Shown here: positions 54,613 through 64,000 of the stretch, piece by piece | Layout of the letters: each line of letters starts with the position of its first letter | How positions within the stretch are numbered: the first letter of the stretch is position 1 | NCBI RefSeq assembly: GCF_000372725.1 | Contig: NW_005201113.1 | Span: 125,178-189,177 of the forward strand | DNA length: 64,000 bases | DNA from: Emiliania huxleyi CCMP1516 | Lineage: Eukaryota > Haptophyta > Isochrysidales > Noelaerhabdaceae | Direction of reading: 5' to 3' | Translations under genes and position numbers: made by a program | Notes under the pieces: model-generated | What the model was told of the DNA's origin: nothing | The model's input: only the letters and a program-made list of their open reading frames with translations | The model's database searches: none

Positions 54613-56462
54613 GAGGTGGCATGAAGGTCGCTGCGAGAATTGGTGAGAAACTGCGAAGAGAGATAGGAAGTGGTAGACGCCCGAGGGTGGGCGACGGCTA
54701 GCAGTAGCACCACACTCCTCTCCTTAAAAATCCCTGAGGGAGGGTGTAGAGGATGTAGAGTGTAGAGCGCTGTAGAGCTGTAGAGATGTAGAGCGCTCTG
54801 GAGCGCTGTAGAGCTGTAGAGCTCTACATCCGCCGCGTGACGAGGCGCCTGCGTTGTAGAGCGATGTAGAGCGCGATTTTGTTGTAGAGTTTGTTGTAGA
54901 GGCTCTACAGCCAAACCGCCGGGAAGGCAGTGACTCAAAGAGGTCGAGCCGCGCTAATGGGGTTTTACCGAGCTTAGTGAAGCTCTGATGGACAGCCCTG
55001 ACTATCCCTGACACACAGAGAGTCCCTCTGACGGCACACAACACCCTATAACTGCGTCATGACCAGCCTGCCATGTGTCGCCGGTGCCGCATTCGTCGCT
55101 GTGCTTCTTTAGCAGGCGGTGGACTGTCGGCTGCGAGGACGGTCGCATTTGCGCGAGGCGAGGCGAGCATTCAGACGCCTTATCTGCGCCATGACTCGCG
55201 CCAGCGCGTGCGGGAGCTCCTGGCTGAGCGTTGAGTCCAGGCGAGTTGCGCTGGCCACGATCGCTACGCCGAGCCGAGCTGACGCGCCGAGGCGCCGGCC
55301 AGTCGCAGCCGTGAGGCATGCCACAGCAGCAGAGGCATCTGCCACCCATTGGGCGGGCAGACAGAAGGCCAGGGCAGCACTGGCAAGTGCAACGCGCCTC
55401 ATGTCGGAGAGCGACCGTGCCTCGTTCGCCGCTTATGATGTAGAGTTTGTTGTAGAGATTTCACGTTGTAGAGCGCCTCTACATCGCTCTACAACGCAGG
55501 CGCCTCGTCACGCGGCGGATGTAGAGCTCTACAGCTCTACAGCGCTCTACATCTCTACAGCTCTACAGTGCTCTACACTCTACATCCTCTACACCCTCCC
55601 TCAGAAAAATCCCTGTGTGGTGGCGGCGTGCCGTCCTCCCATCCCTCCCTTGGGTTGTCACTTGTCTGTTTTCTTTTTCTTTCTTTCTGCACACACACAC
55701 ACACATACACACACTCCTACCTCCCCAGAAATCCCGAGGAGGCGCACAGCGACTAGAATCTAGATATGTCTTGTGTTGCTGTGTGCTGCACGCCCTGCGA
55801 GCGGGGCGGGGTGCGCACTGTCCCTCTGTGTTCGTGTGCGTCGCCCATCTCTCCCTGGAGAACAAACTGGTATTGCTAAAAATCTCTCTCTCTCCCTGGA
55901 GATGACTGCGCTATTTATTTATTTATTGCCGCGAGGAGGGCAGAGTAGTTGCGCCGAAAGGCGGGAGAAGCCACGAGAGCTAGGGATCGGCAGGCGGCGG
56001 CGGCGTCGCATTGTACTAAAATTCTGTATCGGTGTACCTGTGTTAGTGCCAGTGCGCGCCAGGTCGGGGCCGCGCTGAAAATTCTTTATCGGTCCCGTGC
56101 CCAGTGTTGTGCGAGGGAGTTTTGTTGTAAAATTCTTTATCGGTCGTGATACGTGAATGAGCTTGCCTGTGGCGGGGGTGGGCGGGTGCACGGAGCTAAG
56201 TGCCTCGCCACCCTCGCAGGAGTCGCTTAGGCGGCTCCCGTGGTGTACCTGTGTTAGTGCCAGTGCGCGCCAGTCCCGTGCCCAGAAAAAAGAAAGAAAA
56301 CAGACAACCCAAGGGAGGGATGGGAGGACGGCACGCCGCCACCACACAGGGATTTTAAGGAGAGGTGTGTGGTGCGCTAGCCGTCGCCCACCCTAGGGAG
56401 TCTGCCTCTTCCTATCTCTCTTCGCAGTCTCTCTCCGACTCTCGCTGCAACCTTCATGCCCA
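54613..56462. mobile_element. nested inverted repeats with TGTAGAG heptamers
   Basis: Three inverted pairs lie here: 54613-54735 with 56345-56458, 54735-54905 with 55445-55612, and 55608-55690 with 56284-56358. The inner pair is built of TGTAGAG/CTCTACA units and shares TCCGCCGCGTGACGAGGCGC. It brackets a 540-bp core. The core has a 97-residue minus-strand frame (55402-55109) with a signal-peptide-like start (MRRVALASAALAFCLPA) but no known domain. A composite of transposable elements or repeated insertion is likely. Confidence 0.75.
56016..56290 (+). repeat. retroelement 3'-end copies with AAAATTCTTTATCGGT
   Basis: 56153-56285 matches 17869-18001, including the last codons of the retroelement protein (LACGGGGRVHGAKCLATL) and its 3' sequence (GGTGTACCTGTGTTAGTGCC). 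Before it, pieces of the same 3' sequence end in AAAATTCTTTATCGGT at about 56090 and 56142 (ATTCTGTATCGGT at 56033). This looks like nested 5'-truncated insertions. Confidence 0.8.
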
Positions 56463-56472
56463 GTGTTGTGCG

Positions 56473-56490
56473 AGAAAATTCTTTATCGGT
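56473..56490 (+). promoter_or_regulatory. AAAATTCTTTATCGGT element before the transporter start
   Basis: This element lies 22 bp before the ATG at 56512, joined to CAGTGTTGTGCGAG as in the retroelement end. If it is a retroelement remnant, it now forms the immediate leader of the transporter gene. Confidence 0.4.
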
Positions 56491-56511
56491 TGCCCGCCGA
56501 GCGCCGACGCG

Positions 56512-57845
56512 ATGGAGAGGCTCGTCCCCGAGAAGGGCGAGAAGGGCGGAGAGGAGAGCGCCTCGACCGTCGCCGCTCTGCCCGCCTCGATGGTTCGTCG
56601 GTTCGAGGTCCTCTCCGCAGTCGTGGCCTTCATGGCGGCGAGCGCGGGAATGATGATCGTCAATAAGCTCGTGATGCGAGGCTCCCACCTGCCCATCACC
56701 ATCGTCATCATCCAGATGCTCTTCACCGTCGTGACGATCGTCGTCGTGCCGGGCATGCGCAGGGCGATTCGCTTTGGGTCGGCACGAGACGTGTGGCGCT
56801 GGACCCGCGCCGTGCCGCCCCTCTTTGCCTTGATGCTCTCGACGTCGATGCTCGCGCTTGATCACGCCACCATGGGCGCGTTTATCGTCGTGCGAAACCT
56901 TGCACCCGTGCCTGCTCTTCTCTCCGAGGCGTTTATTGACCGCTCGCTAAAGATCGACCTGCAAACAATGCTCGCGATGGCCCTCTCTCTCGCCGGCGTG
57001 ATCCTCTACGCACGGAACGACCTGCACTCGTCGCCTCTCGGCTTCCTCTTCATGGGCATCAACCTGTGCGCCGCCGTGCTCGAGCGCCTCGTCCAGCGCA
57101 CCCTCATCGCACTCGACCCGATCGACGTCTCCAAGCAGGTGAGGGATACGGGTGGAGGTAGAGGTTAGGCTCGTTCACCGCTGACTCCATCTCGCCCGGG
57201 CAGGGCATGATGATGATCAACAACGGCGTGGGCGCACTGCTGCTCGTCCCGCTTGCCCTCTCGCCGACGCGCTTCGGCGAGCTTGGTCACGTGCACGAGA
57301 TCGCAGCCTTTGACGCGAGGCAGTGGGCGCTGCTCCTCCTCAGCTGCATCAACGGCGTCGCCATCAGCTACGCCGCCATCCACCTCCAAAAGTTCGTCTC
57401 CGCCTCCACGCTGATGGTGCTCGCAAACAGCAACAAGTTTGCCGTCGTCGCCTTCGGCATCTTTGTCCTCGGCGAGTCGCGCTCGTGGCAGGCTGTGCTC
57501 GGCTGCGTGGTCGCCCTCTCGGGCGGCGTGTGGTACGCCAGCGCCCGCAGCGAGCTCGAGGCTGCAGGCGGGGAGGGCGCCGCCTCGGCCGCGAAGAGAT
57601 CTCCGGCGCGGCTCGTCCAGGCGGCCGCCGTCGCGGCGCTGCTACTCCTCGCGGTGAGCGGGTTCGGGATGCCCGCGGCGCCGGCGGGCGTGCCCCACAG
57701 GAATGCGGGCCAACGCCAGCGCCTAAGCGCGTCGCAGAATGCGACGACCCCGAAGCACGCGCGCCCTCGCACCCGCCCACACGGCTCGCCGCACGCTGCT
57801 GCAGGCGCACGCTGCTGCCGGGGCGGGCAGGCCTCCTCGCGCTGA
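56512..57845 (+). CDS. nucleotide-sugar/triose-phosphate-type transporter (DMT)
   Basis: Exons 56512-57138 and 57204-57845 give 422 residues; the 65-bp intron is GT-AG. About ten membrane spans are visible, beginning VLSAVVAFMAASAGMMIVNK. VNKLVMRGSHLPITIVIIQM, GAFIVVRNLAPVPALLSE and NSNKFAVVAFGIFVLGE fit the drug/metabolite-transporter group of nucleotide-sugar transporters (SLC35-like). Golgi import of an activated sugar is the likely role; the substrate is unknown. The C-terminal 60 residues are basic and disordered and could be longer than in relatives. Confidence 0.85.
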
Positions 57846-58577
57846 GGATGTGATGAGTGGATTTTCCGTCCGTAGGCCGCGGTTGAGCACGCCGCGGCGC
57901 TTTCGCTCTCGCTCGGGGCGCGAGACGCACGGCACTCTCACGTGGGTTTGGCACTATCTCGACAACAACACATCTCCCTATCTCGAGGCTTTGATTCTTA
58001 CGTCCCTCGCCCGCCAAGGCTTGGGTTCTGCTATAGAAGTACTTGTATGGTTGCTCACACCACTGTGGGGGGTATTGCATGTCGCATGTTGTGTTAAGTA
58101 CTGCCTCGCGTCGCTCGGCGTCGCCGGCCAGATCTCGCGCCACACGTGGTCTTCATTCGCGCTTTCGCTTCCGCCGCTTCGCCTTCGTCTCCTTGCTGCG
58201 CAGTGCAGGGTGATGGGTGTGCCGACGCGCCACGCCGGCGGGCCCGTGTGCCTCTCGCCGCCGCGTCCGGCGACGGCATCGATCCTGTCCGCTAAAACTA
58301 ATCTTCACCCCGCATACCACTTTCGCATACCACTCAAAAAACTAATCAAAATATCACCAAAATACCGGTCTCATACCGGTAAAGTTTGAGCACTGGGGAG
58401 GGAGCGCGCCGGCGCGCCGCGCCGGCCTCTCAGCTCTCTCTCAAAATAATATGAAATAAATGTTGTGTGCGCAAACACTGCCGAATGACTCACTGTCATC
58501 ACTGGGTTGTACTGGGCTGTGCGTGTGCCTCGGAGCACGGAGAATCCTCGCCCGCGCGGTAGTTTCTGGCTACGGCC
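57846..58577. other. no supported gene
   Basis: The first part is GC-rich without good frames. 58290-58390 is A/T-richer with ATACCACT, ATACCGGT and ACTAATC repeats, similar in style to the MITE near 40.1 kb. Confidence 0.4.
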
Positions 58578-59579
58578 CTACGCCTCATCGTCCCCGCCAG
58601 ACTTGAACAACCAGCTGCGATAATCGTCGTGCGTGGGCGCGGGGCACCAGATACTGAAGGTCAGCGTGCAGACGAAGGCGCGCGGCATGATGACAATGTA
58701 GACGTCATAGAAGAGGTCAAGCGTCGGGATCACCACCGGCTTGAAAAAAAGCTCGATGTAGATCGGCTCGTGACATAGTCGGAGAATTTCTCCTGCGGCA
58801 CCGCTAGCACGTCGTGCCTGTGGCCTCGGCAACACTCAAAGCAGGGCTCGCGTAGGCCGCTGGTCCAGTCGCAGCCCTTGTCGCTCATTTTGGCCTTGTA
58901 GAGGAAGGAGTTCTTCTGGTAACCCATCGACGCGCCGTCTGGAAGTAGAGCGCCGTTTTCGCAATACACGTCGTCCCACTGCCTGTTCTTTTTGTCGCAG
59001 GTGGTAGTGTAGCCCCACAGCATCTCGGTGAGCAGCGGGCCGGCTGCAGGCATGAGGGGGGAGCAGTGGATGTTAGAGAGAGCCGTGGGGGTCCTCTCCT
59101 CACTACAGCTTGGAAGTGTCTGTGTCACCCGGCTGGCCGTGCGATTCCGGTGCCTCCACAACCTCGTTGTACCCTTCGTGGCTCCAGACGAGCTTCCCGC
59201 CCCGCTCCTGCGGCCGAGCGGGAGTCAACGGCGCGCGGAGGGTGCGAATGTGATTCTATTGGGGGCCAGGGGGCCTGAGTTTGCAGATCGTGGGAGCCGT
59301 AGCGAGTGTGGTGAGGTGCAGGTCAGACGTGTGCACGTTCCACGCCCAGATCGTGCCACCGGCGAGCGAGCTGCAAGTTCGCGTGCTATAGTGTGTAGTG
59401 GCTAGCAGAATCACCTCAAAAGCAACCCCAAAGCTATCCAGCTTCGGAGCTGGCGGAGGCCCAGCAGGGCCAACAGCGACGGCAACGGCAACGTGCAAGG
59501 CGAGGACGCCTGCGCAGCACACGAAAGCAATCCGCGCGCGGCGGCGGCGTGGCGGCGGCTCGGCGAGCGGTTCGATCAT
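58578..59579 (-). CDS. unknown membrane-anchored protein, frameshifted near the end
   Basis: Minus-strand exons 59579-59337, 59207-59129 and 59043-58578 join by frame. One N-terminal span (RIAFVCCAGVLALHVAVAVA) follows a basic start. The rest is Cys- and aromatic-rich: HYSTRTCSSL, KLVWSHEGYNEVV, GYTTTCDKKNRQWDDVYCEN, REPCFECC. Near 58770 the frame must shift by one base to connect KFSDYVT with EPIYIELFFKPVVIPTLDLF; a stop follows in the unshifted frame. This may be a base error, a disabled copy or a missed intron. Introns are 129 and 85 bp, GT-AG. I recognise no family. Confidence 0.6.
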
Positions 59580-59780
59580 CGCAGGGGGGGGGGGAAGCCG
59601 CCGGGGCAGGGGGCAACTGCGAGCCGCGCGGTGATTGCAGTTCGTCAACGACAACGAAGGAGCGGGCCGTTACAAAAGGGCGGGAAATAGGCAGTTTTCT
59701 TGAAATCGTCGAAGTATCTAGATACTAACGCACATCGCGTTGACCTTCGCTTCGCGCGGCATTTCAACCGGACGACGTTC

Positions 59781-61412
59781 ATGCGCGGCTCCAGCGGCCC
59801 CAGCGACGATATCGGCGGGAGAGACGCAGATGGCGAGCTGCGGCTTGTCGCCAGTGCTGCCATCCCGAGAAGCGACCAGTCTGAGGCTGAGGAGGCCGGC
59901 GGTGGCAGCACCTCGCACGCTGCTGTCGGCAATGCACTCTACTGTTCCCTGACCAAGTCAGACACCGCGAGCCTGGTGGCCTTTGCCCAGCATCTTAGCG
60001 GCGGCGACGACGCGGCCTGTTCTGCAGGCAGTGATTTTACGGTCGCCGCTGTTCCGTCCACCCGTGACGCATTGGGCGTCACTTCGGCAACGACATCACC
60101 TGCAGCTGCAGCAGCAGAGCGCGCGGCAAAGGCGAGTCCGTTCCCGGCGCCTCACGGGTGGGCCGCCGTGCTTGCGATCGCGCTCAACAGCTCCTTCAAT
60201 GCGTTCCTGTGCATGAACTTCTCCGCGACGCAGGCTGCCTCTGCCGCCGCCCTCGGCATTGCAGAGGGTGAGGTCGCTAGCTTCTACTCCGTGTACCTCT
60301 TCTGCTGTCTGCTCTTCATGACGCCGGTAATGTGGCAAACGGAACGGCACGAGTCGTCCGCCCTCGGCTGCAGCGTCGCTGCGACCGCCGTCGCCGCGTG
60401 GACGCGGTGGTGGGCTCTCGCCGCGGAGAGCCGCAACAAGTTTGGCCTCTGCCTCCTCTCCCAGGCCCTCGTTGGCTTTGGCGCCGCAGCCATCTCAACG
60501 CTGCCCGGGCAGATATCGCACCAGCGGTTCCCAGCCAGCCAGTGGGCGCTAGCGACGAGCTTGATGCTCATGGCCAACTATTCAGGCTGGCTGTTTGGCG
60601 CCTCTGTCCCCGAGACGGCCGTCACCGAGGGCTCGGCCGAGGAGCTCTCTCGGCTCTTTCTGGTGCAGGCCCTCTACTCCCTCGTTGCGGTGTCGGCCTA
60701 CCTCCTCCTCTACCGCCCGCTAGCGGGCGAGGCAGCTCGCGCGGTGGCCGAGGAGAATCGCCGCAAGTCCCACTGCGGCGGCTTTGCGGATGTCTTGCGG
60801 GTGATGACCTCGACGCCGCAGTTTGTGCTGCAGCTGTGCTCCCACGGATGCTTCGGTGCGGTCGGATTTGTCGTCCCGAGCGCGGCGCTGTTCATCCTCG
60901 ACGACATCGGCGCCCCGCAACTGCTCGTGCGGGCGACCGGGCCCATCTTTATCGGCGCGGGCGTGCTGGGCGGCGTCGCCCTCGGCTACTACAGCACGGA
61001 CGCGCGCACCTTTCCCCGAACGCTGCGGGGGTGCTACGTGCTCGGCTCGGCCTCGCTGCTGCTCATGTGCGGGGCGACTTACTCGGGCCTGCTTGACCCG
61101 GCGGCGCGGAGCGCTGCGCTGCTCGTGCTGATGGCCGCCGCCGGCTTTGCGACCCTCGGCTTCACTGGCGTCCTCTTTGAGGACCTCGCCCGCTTCCCCG
61201 GCATCCCGCCCAGCTACATGCTTTGGGTCGGCTACGAGATCATGCTGGCCTTCTCGGTCGTGCTCAACATGCTCGCCTCCAACGCGCGCGGCTTCTGGAC
61301 CCTCGCGGCGACCGGACTCGTGGCGGCGCTGGCGTTTCTCGGCCTCTACCGGCAGGCGGGCGGAGGGGGAGGGGGCGGCGGCGGGGACAGGGACAGGGTG
61401 GACCTGCTCTGA
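59781..61412 (+). CDS. FLVCR-like major facilitator transporter
   Basis: The ATG at 59781 gives 543 residues in one exon. About 125 disordered Ala/Ser-rich residues precede twelve membrane spans. The first span region (NSSFNAFLCMNFSATQ), VASFYSVYLFCCLLFMTPVM, QALVGFGAAAISTLPGQISH and SLMLMANYSGWLFGASVPE fit the SLC49/FLVCR branch of the MFS, which carries heme, choline or related solutes. The loop after span six is cytosolic (AGEAARAVAEENRRK). The C-terminus is a glycine run and an acidic tail. Confidence 0.82.
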   Translation: MRGSSGPSDDIGGRDADGELRLVASAAIPRSDQSEAEEAGGGSTSHAAVGNALYCSLTKSDTASLVAFAQHLSGGDDAACSAGSDFTVAAVPSTRDALGVTSATTSPAAAAAERAAKASPFPAPHGWAAVLAIALNSSFNAFLCMNFSATQAASAAALGIAEGEVASFYSVYLFCCLLFMTPVMWQTERHESSALGCSVAATAVAAWTRWWALAAESRNKFGLCLLSQALVGFGAAAISTLPGQISHQRFPASQWALATSLMLMANYSGWLFGASVPETAVTEGSAEELSRLFLVQALYSLVAVSAYLLLYRPLAGEAARAVAEENRRKSHCGGFADVLRVMTSTPQFVLQLCSHGCFGAVGFVVPSAALFILDDIGAPQLLVRATGPIFIGAGVLGGVALGYYSTDARTFPRTLRGCYVLGSASLLLMCGATYSGLLDPAARSAALLVLMAAAGFATLGFTGVLFEDLARFPGIPPSYMLWVGYEIMLAFSVVLNMLASNARGFWTLAATGLVAALAFLGLYRQAGGGGGGGGGDRDRVDLL

Positions 61413-61962
61413 TGACTCCTCGGTGTGGGCGCAGGGCGGCGGCGGCGCAGGCTCCGGCCTCCGCTGCGCGGTGAGCAGCGCTCGAGGGAGAGGTGAGAGC
61501 TGCACAGCTGGTTCGGGCAGCTCGCAGCGGCGCCAGCGGCTGTGTGCGGCTGGGTACCCGGCTGTGCCGGGCCGGGCCTGGGCGGGGCTGGGGCTGGGGA
61601 AGGTGGCTGGGGCTCGGGCGTCGGGGGGGCTCGCCCAGATAGCACGTACCTCTCGCGTACGGCTCTACCTCTCTCACAATTGAATATATCGCGGACGTAC
61701 GACGTAATACCACGTAACGTATATACGACTACGAGGTAGCAGGTGCCAGCGGTCGTGCAGGGGTACTAGCAAGGCGAACTCTATACTCTACGGTACGTGC
61801 CGGCGATAGCGATTTAGAGATAGGAGATAGCCGTACTTGGAGACGGAAGATGTACACAACAGGATACAACTCCATAGAGACGACTCGCTTCATGTGCACA
61901 AAACGTAGTCTAGGCGCGCGCTCCGCGGCTCCGCGCGTCGGCCAAAAGGCGATCACAGATGA
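61413..61962. other. no supported gene
   Basis: GC-rich then A/T-richer (61660-61880) sequence between converging genes. No gene or clear repeat is seen. Confidence 0.4.
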
Positions 61963-62826
61963 TCACTCCTCGGCCTTCACGCCTGATGGCCCCGCATCGC
62001 CTTTCTTCTCCAGCGCGCGCAGGGCCGCCTCGAGCGTCGCCTCGGCCGCCTCGCGTTTCGCCTCCGCCGCCTCGCGTTTCGCCTCCGCCGCCTGCTCCGC
62101 GGCCGCCGCCGCAGTGTACGCGGCGAAGGCCTTGTCGAGGGCGCTGAGCGGCGGGTGCTCCTTCTCCGCTTGCTCGCGCGCGGCCTCTCGCTGGCGCTCA
62201 AGCTCTGCGCCGCCGATCTTCTTGGCTAGGAAGTCCCGAAAAGGCTCCTCCATCAGCTCGTGCGCCCGCGCGTCCACCTCCGACGCGCACAGCGACCGCC
62301 CCTTGGCCACGCGCGTCTCGACGTCGTCGGCGCGGCTCCGCTTGCGCGGCGTCTCCACCGTGCCCTCCGTGAGGTCGATGGCGCGCTTGCGGCCCTCGGC
62401 GTCCTTTTGGTCGCGCGTCCGCTCGCCCACCACGGACACCTCGTCGGCGGGCGGCACGTGCCGGAGGAGCCGTAGGCCGGGCGCGTCAAGCCAGGAATTC
62501 CCCACGGGCACCAAGCCAGGAATTCCCATCTGCCAAGTGCCGGTCGCGTCCTCGAGCCGCTTCTTGTCCGATGAGAGCTTGATGCAGCCCTGTGCTTGTC
62601 CCTTCTCGTGCGCCAAGCCAACATACCATCGGCCAATCGCATGCCACAGCATGTACCTCTCGCCGCTGGCCTTGACGTAGGACGGCGCGCCATTGACAAG
62701 CTCCGAGCGCCTGTTGTATACGCCGAGGATCAGCCTTTCGTTTGCTTGACGCCGAATTTCTTCTCCCTTTAGGCGCGGCGTTTTCCTGGGCAGCTCGCCC
62801 ACGAGCGCGATCGTCTCATCGCTCAT
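61963..62826 (-). CDS. hypothetical protein with coiled-coil tail
   Basis: The ATG at 62826 gives 287 residues. Residues 30-120 look like a small beta-rich domain (LILGVYNRRSELVNGAPSYV, GERYMLWHAIGRWYVGLA, TGTWQMGIPG) of the kind with conserved Gly and Trp seen in many protist proteins; I cannot name it. A basic patch (TPRKRSRADD) follows. The last 110 residues are Ala/Glu/Lys/Arg-rich with AEAKREAAEAKREAAEA repeats, a probable coiled coil. Nuclear location is inferred from the basic patch only. Confidence 0.65.
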   Translation of the reverse strand: MSDETIALVGELPRKTPRLKGEEIRRQANERLILGVYNRRSELVNGAPSYVKASGERYMLWHAIGRWYVGLAHEKGQAQGCIKLSSDKKRLEDATGTWQMGIPGLVPVGNSWLDAPGLRLLRHVPPADEVSVVGERTRDQKDAEGRKRAIDLTEGTVETPRKRSRADDVETRVAKGRSLCASEVDARAHELMEEPFRDFLAKKIGGAELERQREAAREQAEKEHPPLSALDKAFAAYTAAAAAEQAAEAKREAAEAKREAAEATLEAALRALEKKGDAGPSGVKAEE

Positions 62827-63129
62827 CCTGTGAGGACCAAAACGAAATTCTTTTCCGATTGGCGTTTTCCTTGTCCTTAATTTCTTCTGAGGCGATTCCA
62901 GTCTAGTCCTCGGAGCCTAAGTGCCTCGCCGTCCTCCTCTGGGCCGGCGGATTCTTTTTCTGACTTGGGCGAACGACGTGGGCGATCCTCCGCCTTCTAC
63001 TTCAGACAAGTCTCTTTCCTGTCCTCTCGGACCCAGTGTATGGGTGCGCGCCGCCTTTTCGCCCGACCGGCAGCGCCGCCTCGGTCCGGCCTCACCGCGC
63101 TCCCGCCCCGCGCGCCACCACCGCAGGCG

Positions 63130-63346
63130 GTTATGTTCCTCCTCATCTGCGGAACCAACAGGGTTCCGCACCAGGCGCCGGGCGGCCCGAGCCTGCACAC
63201 GGCCCGGCCCTCTGCTCTCCCATCGGGCCCGGCCCGGGCGCCTGCCGAGCGCCGCCTGCGCCACACTCGCTTACGCCACCACCGCGCCTGCTCCGCGCAC
63301 CCCTCCCTAGTCCTCTCACCACGGCGCTCGCTCTCCTCCGACTAGG

Positions 63347-63377
<31 letters not shown>

Positions 63378-64000
63378 GGCGGACGCAATCTCGAGGCGCT
63401 CATGAGCAACATGAGCGTCGGCGGCGGCGGCCGCCAAGACTACCGCGCGGACGACCGCGGCGGCTACGGCGACCGCGGCGGCGGCGGGTACGGCGACCGC
63501 GGCGGCGGCGGGTACGGCGACCGCGGCGGCGGCGGGTACGGAGACCGCGGCGGCGGCGGGTACGGCGACCGCGGCGGCGGCTACGGCGACCGCGGCGGTG
63601 ATCGTGGCGACCGCGGCGGCGGCTACGGTGGCGGTTCGCGTCGCGACCTCAGCGGCTTCTACGGCGGAGGCGGCAGCAGAATCGCAGCGGTGCAGAGGTA
63701 GGAGCGGGCGATTGCCGTGAAGCGTCTCGGAAGCTTCGCGTAGGCGGCGGCGGAGACCGGTGGTATGGGCTGGACGGCGGGGACAGCTTCGAGGCGCGGC
63801 GCTCCTCTCTTCCGCCCTCTCCCCCTCCTCTCCTCTCCTTCCCGCCGCGCTGATAAAGCTTCCGAAATCCTCCCCCCCCCCCCACTTTCCTTGCCCGCCG
63901 CGCACTTTTCTACCGCCGCTTCCTCCGCCGGCCGCAGCTCTCCCCCCCCCCAATACCTCCGCTGTCTTGTCCCACTGCTCTCCTCCCGCTCTCCTCCTAC
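63130..64000 (+). CDS. N-terminal part of a DDX3/Ded1-like DEAD-box helicase (partial)
   Basis: A short exon from about 63126 encodes GGYVPPHLRNQQ, the eIF4E-binding-like signature at the start of DDX3, PL10 and Ded1. After an intron of about 180 bp an exon from about 63345 encodes GGRNLEALMSNMSVGGGG and nine GDRGGGGY-type repeats, an RGG/YGG-rich region, then RRDLSGFYGGG. A donor (CAGAG/GTAGGAG) lies near 63700, so the helicase core should begin beyond the window. The first exon and the start codon are not resolved. The role would be translation initiation and RNA remodelling. Confidence 0.6.

Noticed and set aside
1-64000. CRISPR array, bacterial operon or phage region
   Set aside because: Introns, gene spacing and families are eukaryotic; the tandem arrays lack the repeat-spacer pattern of CRISPR.

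Overview
The window is nuclear DNA of a eukaryote. It is GC-rich, most genes are split by short introns of about 65-360 bp, and it is full of tandem and dispersed repeats. Several genes point to a photosynthetic protist: an EGY-type site-2 protease of plastids, an OPR-like/RAP RNA-binding protein, a plant-type HIR (SPFH) protein and a plant-type transmembrane/RING protein. I infer a haptophyte-like alga from this gene mix, the frequent GC-AG introns and a TTAGGG-type interstitial telomere tract. The species is not determinable from the sequence alone.

Layout: 0.9-2.3 kb PAN/proline-rich protein (-); 3.9-5.3 kb GH27 alpha-galactosidase (+); 6 kb unknown basic protein (-); 7.5-8.3 kb DHHC palmitoyltransferase with an in-frame stop (-); 8.8-10.3 kb dispersed repeats; 10.4-13.3 kb receptor-like protein with FG-GAP repeats and a HET/TIR-like domain (+); 13.6-14.6 kb unknown (+); 15-16.7 kb long inverted repeat; 16.9-18.0 kb end of a non-LTR retrotransposon (+); 18.1 kb DUF2237 protein (+); 19.1-21.4 kb EGY protease (-); 22.5-24.0 kb RCC1-repeat protein (-); 24.8-26.6 kb 5'-nucleotidase-like phosphoesterase (+); 27.3-30.0 kb COG0523 GTPase fused to DUF1826 (-); 30.1-32 kb repeats; 32.2 kb unknown (-); 33.8-35.3 kb OCH1-like glycosyltransferase (-); 35.9-39.4 kb HIR protein with a minisatellite built from its own exon-intron junction (+); 40 kb MITE; 41.3-45.1 kb Dicer-like helicase preceded by a Peptidase_G2-like domain (+); 45.7-48.2 kb RAP protein (-); 49.8-52.9 kb TM/RING protein (-); 53.2 kb GIY-YIG protein (+); 54.6-56.5 kb nested inverted repeats; 56.5-57.8 kb nucleotide-sugar-type transporter (+); 58.6-59.6 kb unknown membrane-anchored protein (-); 59.8-61.4 kb FLVCR-like MFS transporter (+); 62 kb unknown (-); 63.1 kb to the window end, start of a DDX3/Ded1-like helicase (+).

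The genes do not form an obvious pathway; this looks like an ordinary gene-dense, repeat-rich nuclear region. The strongest unusual signal is in the introns. I rebuilt exon-intron models by reading frame. In many introns the sequence around the 5' splice site is repeated around the 3' splice site, by 8 to about 32 nt, and about half begin with GC instead of GT. Two introns share sequence with other places in the window. This is what recent intron gain by tandem duplication or by introner-like insertion would leave. A second recurring signal is a short tail matching the 3' end of the retrotransposon at 17-18 kb, which lies just upstream of several gene starts in the sense direction.
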